Shown one piece after another: positions 13,873-16,571 of a stretch of DNA of 16,571 bases. The position numbers and the translations under genes are program-made. Positions within the stretch are counted from its first letter, which is position 1; each line of letters begins with the position of its first letter. Source of the DNA: Spirochaetales bacterium (GTDB lineage Bacteria > Spirochaetota > Spirochaetia > DSM-27196 > PWMO01); NCBI GenBank assembly GCA_007123465.1, contig SKLB01000041.1, positions 1 through 16,571 of the forward strand, written 5' to 3'. Below the pieces are notes generated by a model. It saw only the letters and a program-made list of their open reading frames with translations, made no database searches and was not told the DNA's origin.

Positions 13873-15153
13873 TTACCGCGTGCGCAACAGCGCTGCGATG
13901 TCTTCACTGCTCGATTGTGCCTTCGGCACAATAAATCGCGGCATGACCTGCTGCGTCGGGTGTTCGCTCTGGAAGCGGCGCACGCCGCCCCCGGTTACGT
14001 TCAGCATGATAACAGCGTCGCGCGCGACATCGTTACGATCAACGGCCTCGATCAGGCTGGCAACCGCCACGGCGGCCGCCGGGGCAATATCGATACCTTC
14101 GCTCTTCTCGAACAGTTCGGCGGCCGCGTGAGCCGCCGGGTTATCAACCGCGTACATCTCTCCGTCGGTGGCTTGGAGCGCGTCATAGAGCCCGCCCTTT
14201 ACCGCCCACGGCGGGTTGCGGTTGGACAGTACCGTGGCGTAGATCTGTTCGATCTGGGCCTTCTCGGTTGCTTCATCGAGGGACAGCAGCGCGCGCGAAC
14301 GCGCTTTCCACGAATTGTAGAGTAACAGAAACGGCGCATTCTGCGATAGCATCAACCGCATTGGATTTGTGCCAAAGCGGCCGTCGGTAACAAAACGCTG
14401 ATGCGCCTCCCAGGCCGCGATGGCGCCGGTACCGCTGCCGACCGCCTGAAAATAGTAGTCGGGAATGCTTCCAATAGTGGTTACCGCGGAGAGGACCGTG
14501 GTTCCCATTCCGTCGCGCCGAGCTACGTTGCGCGCGCCGCCCTCACCGACATAGCCGTCGAGTGCGGCAATGGTGGCGGCCAGTTCGATGGCCTGGGCGT
14601 AATCGGCACGGTCGCCTGCGGCGATCACGGTTACCCAATCGTGTACCGCAAACGGACTCCAGATGGCGTCCAGATTCTGCTCGGGTACCACCACTACCAC
14701 TGGTATGCGATTCTGGGAGCAGACGTGGATGAACGCGCGCGCGGTATTACCCGCTGACGCAACTACCAGGGTTGCCGGGAAATCCGGGGGTATTCTGCCG
14801 CACACCGAAAACGCTTCGCACTCCTTGAAGGTGCCGGTGAGCATCGACGCACCCCGCTCGGGCCAGTATCCGCTGAAGGTAACGTAGAGCCGGCTCAGCC
14901 CGAGCTGTTGCGCCAGACCGCGGCTGCGATAGGTGATTGGTGCCGAGGACCCCTGCAGTTCGCGGCACAGCGGAAGCCAGTCCGAGAAGCGGTACAAACC
15001 GTACGAAGTGTGGCGCGGGTTGAGCTGGCGCTGGAAATAAGCGGTCCGTAACAGCGCGGCGTCCCTGGTTGAGGAATTGCCGAGCAGAATCGTGGACCGG
15101 CTGTCGGGCAGCGTTTGCCCCGAGGCAAGACATTTCAGCCGGTACCCGGTCAT
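13873..15153 (-). CDS. Threonine-synthase-fold PLP enzyme, probable cysteate synthase
   Basis: With the start at ATG 15151-15153 the protein has 426 residues and begins MTGYRLKCLASGQTLPDS, like the N-terminus of threonine/cysteate synthases. An in-frame ATG at 15294 would add 47 residues with no family look. Key parts, numbered from 15153: SGYWPERGA (about 94-102), the PLP lysine K110 in TGTFKE, ASAGNTARAF (about 132-141), VVVVPEQNLDAIW, QAVGSGTGAIAAWE and a C-terminal NVTGGG. The GYWPERGA-TFKE-SAGNT-PE-L-W pattern is what I recall for cysteate synthase, which makes L-cysteate from O-phosphoserine and sulfite; ordinary threonine synthases lack it. First gene of the two-gene operon with the acyltransferase. 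Threonine synthase is the fallback call. Confidence 0.65.
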   Translation of the reverse strand: MTGYRLKCLASGQTLPDSRSTILLGNSSTRDAALLRTAYFQRQLNPRHTSYGLYRFSDWLPLCRELQGSSAPITYRSRGLAQQLGLSRLYVTFSGYWPERGASMLTGTFKECEAFSVCGRIPPDFPATLVVASAGNTARAFIHVCSQNRIPVVVVVPEQNLDAIWSPFAVHDWVTVIAAGDRADYAQAIELAATIAALDGYVGEGGARNVARRDGMGTTVLSAVTTIGSIPDYYFQAVGSGTGAIAAWEAHQRFVTDGRFGTNPMRLMLSQNAPFLLLYNSWKARSRALLSLDEATEKAQIEQIYATVLSNRNPPWAVKGGLYDALQATDGEMYAVDNPAAHAAAELFEKSEGIDIAPAAAVAVASLIEAVDRNDVARDAVIMLNVTGGGVRRFQSEHPTQQVMPRFIVPKAQSSSEDIAALLRTR

Positions 15154-15262
15154 TGGCTGCTGGTCTCCACTGGAAATAGCTTTTGTGGCATTCTGCGCCG
15201 AATAGTCGGAACAATTCCGGTCTGTGTCAACGGCTGCGCTCGCAACACGCGCGGTTTGGTGA

Positions 15263-15276
15263 AATTTCCGGAAATT
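15263..15276. promoter_or_regulatory. Perfect 14-bp palindrome, candidate TetR operator
   Basis: AATTTCCGGAAATT is fully self-complementary. It sits in the divergent gap (15154-15399), 110 bases from the cysteate synthase start and 124 bases before the TetR start. A shorter related repeat, CGGAA-CAA-TTCCG, is at 15207-15219. TetR proteins usually bind such palindromes near their own gene. No convincing minus-strand promoter boxes were found in this gap. Confidence 0.4.
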
Positions 15277-15362
15277 AGAGCGGTAGCGGGGCAATTTGGG
15301 CGGCGGTTCAGGCTGTGCGACGGTAGAAGCAGAATAATTAGAGAAAAAGGTAAAATGAATAA

Positions 15363-15391
15363 TTGAGCTTGGGGTTCATTTCGTGTATACT
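15363..15391 (+). promoter_or_regulatory. Promoter of the TetR gene, giving a leaderless or near-leaderless transcript
   Basis: TTGAGC (15363-15368) and TATACT (15386-15391) are separated by 17 bases. Transcription should begin 6-8 bases past the -10 box, at about 15398-15400. That is exactly where the GTG start codon lies, and no ribosome site is present. Confidence 0.6.
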
Positions 15392-15399
15392 ATCCAGCG

Positions 15400-16065
15400 G
15401 TGGTAACCAGAAAGAGCGACGCGAAAACACGCAGCGATCGACGGGCTATTCTGCTGGCGGCCGGCCGCTCGCTGTTCGAAGAGCATGGATTCCGCGCTGT
15501 GTCGATAGCCCGCATAGCCGGCGAAGCCGGCCTCAGCACAGGCACCTTCTACAACTACTTCAGCAGCAAAGAGGCGTTCTACGACAGCTTGCTCGATCAG
15601 ATCGAGACCGACGGCATGCGCAGCGCCGAGTTGCTGGTGTCGCGACTGCGCTCGCCGATGAACAAACTGCGCGCTCTGTATCGTCTGATCACCCTCGGAC
15701 TGCGCCGCAACCCTATTCTGCGCGGTGTGCTGTTGCACAAGCCCGCCTACCTCTATCCGGGGATGGCGCGGCGCATGCAGCGTTCGCAGGGGCTGCGGCG
15801 CTACCTGGAACGCATGGTTGCCGACATCATTCGCGAGGGCACCCGCAAGGGCGTTTTCCGCAGCAGCCTCTATCACAACCCGAGCGCGATGGTCAACGCT
15901 ATCTTTGATAGCATCATTCTGCATATTGAGGATGAAAACGTTGACGAATTACTGGCAGACCTGGCGGTGTTTCTGCAGCGTGGGCTGCGGCGTACGCTGC
16001 GTCTGCGCCGGCGCGACGAGCGCCTCGACCGGCGGCGTTTTGGTGATCAGGCGGAGTGGATCTGA
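15400..16065 (+). CDS. TetR-family transcriptional regulator
   Basis: This 221-residue regulator has a first helix RRAILLAAGRSLFEEHGF (about residues 14-31). A helix-turn-helix follows at about 34-55 (VSIARIAGEAGLSTGTFYNYF), with SSKEAFYDSLL after it, the standard TetR N-terminus. The rest is an alpha-helical ligand domain with several arginine-rich stretches and a basic end (RRTLRLRRRDERLDRRR). GTG 15400 is the only possible start because an in-frame TGA lies at 15364-15366 and no other start codon intervenes. It has no ribosome site, fitting a leaderless message. TetR proteins next to lipid genes commonly sense fatty acyl ligands. Being divergent from the cysteate synthase operon makes that operon a likely target; this is an inference. 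Confidence 0.9.
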   Translation: MVTRKSDAKTRSDRRAILLAAGRSLFEEHGFRAVSIARIAGEAGLSTGTFYNYFSSKEAFYDSLLDQIETDGMRSAELLVSRLRSPMNKLRALYRLITLGLRRNPILRGVLLHKPAYLYPGMARRMQRSQGLRRYLERMVADIIREGTRKGVFRSSLYHNPSAMVNAIFDSIILHIEDENVDELLADLAVFLQRGLRRTLRLRRRDERLDRRRFGDQAEWI

Positions 16066-16074
16066 GCGCATGAC

Positions 16075-16311
16075 TCAGCCGGACGCGCTATTCTCGATCA
16101 GGTCGTTATAGATCTCGCGAATGCGATCAGCCCACTCGGCGGGTGCCTCCACGTGGCCCCAGCCGAACTGCACCTGAAAAATGCCGGTATACGCAGAGTC
16201 GTGGTTACTGACAATCACGTGCGGAATCTTCTCGGCTTCGAGGTGAGCGTGCAGCAGCTGGGCCTCGATGTCGTTCTTGAGCTCGATAATCGGTTCGCGC
16301 TTATCCATCAT
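16075..16311 (-). CDS. Small DUF2007-like (putative signal-transducing) protein
   Basis: The protein has 78 residues from ATG 16309-16311; the next codon is also ATG. An upstream in-frame extension to 16413 is hydrophobic and basic and does not look like part of the fold. Residues read PIIELKNDIEAQLLHAHLEAE, then IPHVIVSNHDSAY, then a FGWGHVEAPAEWADRIREIY end. This is the two-strand/helix pattern of DUF2007-type proteins: an ELxN-DxxEAxLxxxxLExxxI start and a GxVxVPxxxxxRAxEIL end. The biochemical role of the family is unknown. It converges with the TetR gene, with 9 bases between the stop codons. A CTGAG/CTCAG stem (16062-16066 with 16074-16078) spans that gap without a T run. Confidence 0.65.
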   Translation of the reverse strand: MMDKREPIIELKNDIEAQLLHAHLEAEKIPHVIVSNHDSAYTGIFQVQFGWGHVEAPAEWADRIREIYNDLIENSASG

Positions 16312-16377
16312 GAGTGCAACGTACCCCAAAAAACACGCCAGGGCAATAGTGTGCACAAAAAGATACAACAGGCACGG

Positions 16378-16406
16378 TTGACAAAACCGGGGTGATCGTC
16401 TACGTT
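16378..16406 (+). promoter_or_regulatory. Probable promoter of the RNase Y gene
   Basis: A consensus TTGACA (16378-16383) has TACGTT at 17 bases (16401-16406), which keeps only the TA---T positions of a -10 box. TATACC at 16414-16419 is a better -10 but has no partner -35 box. The ATG is at 16438. The gap 16312-16437 shows nothing else. Confidence 0.4.
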
Positions 16407-16437
16407 TTAGCACTATACCATAAGTGGAGGGGTGACG

Positions 16438-16571
16438 ATGCAGCTTATACGGTGGATCGCCCTTCCTCTCATCGGGTTAGCACTAGGTTGGACAATTCGC
16501 TGGCTATACGCCAGATTTCAGCTTTCTTCCTCCGAGCAGAAAGCTGAACGGTTGAAAAGAGATGCCATTAA
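16438..16571 (+). CDS. rny: Ribonuclease Y, N-terminal fragment (runs off the window)
   Basis: ATG 16438 follows GGAGGGG. The visible 44 residues read as one membrane anchor (about residues 5-20), then LGWTIRWLYARFQLSSSEQK and AERLKRDAI, entering a charged coiled coil. This is the layout of RNase Y: a single N-terminal helix, a linker with an SSxEQKAERL-type start and a long coiled coil before KH and HD domains. RNase Y is a membrane-bound endoribonuclease that starts mRNA decay. The KH and HD domains lie beyond the window, so the call rests on the N-terminus only and the gene cannot be checked for integrity. Confidence 0.6.
   Translation, partial: MQLIRWIALPLIGLALGWTIRWLYARFQLSSSEQKAERLKRDAI

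Noticed and set aside
13150..14325. Long open frame of 391 codons on the plus strand
   Set aside because: It is antisense to the two well-supported PLP enzyme genes, crosses their junction and has no recognisable motif; it arises from GC-rich codon bias.
15154..15294. 47-residue N-terminal extension of the cysteate synthase-like protein from ATG 15294
   Set aside because: The extension has no family similarity, the fold starts at the internal ATG 15153, and the extension would place the candidate operator palindrome inside the coding region.
15378..15395. GTATAC near the TetR start as an additional copy of the TTGTA-N2-TACAA operator
   Set aside because: It lacks the TTG and CAA ends and overlaps the -10 box; the match is only the short GTATAC core.

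Overview
The window is about 16.6 kb of GC-rich bacterial chromosome with densely packed genes. No tRNA, rRNA, CRISPR array, transposase or phage gene is visible. The best lineage guess is a free-living, probably marine or saline, member of the Spirochaetota. This rests on the start of an RNase Y gene at the right edge, a Gx-type/HepS-like membrane protein, a chemoreceptor and the overall gene style. It is an inference from protein style, not a marker-gene result.

Left part (1-7011): remains of a GH15 glucoamylase-type gene, apparently carrying two internal deletions, are followed by three transcription units that look co-regulated. Unit 1 is a DsrE-like protein, a small three-helix membrane protein and a methyl-accepting chemotaxis protein. 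Unit 2 is a mercuric-reductase/RclA-like flavoprotein disulfide reductase. Unit 3, on the minus strand, is a second such flavoprotein followed by a TVP38/TMEM64 membrane protein. Each unit is preceded by a sigma-70-type promoter with a near-identical inverted repeat, TTGTA-N2-TACAA, on or just past the -10 box. They look like one thiol/redox or sulfur-stress regulon whose regulator is not in the window.

Middle (7052-11406): a minus-strand protein with two PRC-barrel domains, then a tightly overlapping plus-strand operon. The operon encodes an EAL phosphodiesterase with a decayed GGDEF domain, a PP2C-type phosphatase, a HepS/Gx-family membrane protein and another polytopic membrane protein.

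Right part (11465-16311): a tandem-domain VOC protein converges on a two-gene minus-strand operon. That operon encodes a threonine-synthase-fold enzyme best read as cysteate synthase and an alpha-oxoamine synthase resembling cysteate/serine acyl-CoA acyltransferases. Together they would make cysteate and condense it with a fatty acyl group, the entry to capnine-type sulfonolipids, a pathway best known from Bacteroidota. A divergent TetR regulator with an apparently leaderless GTG start lies next to it, and the gap holds a perfect 14-bp palindrome that could be its operator. A small signal-transduction-like protein and the 5' end of an RNase Y gene close the window.

The two items most worth a second look are the three-promoter operator set and the putative sulfonolipid gene pair with its TetR neighbour.
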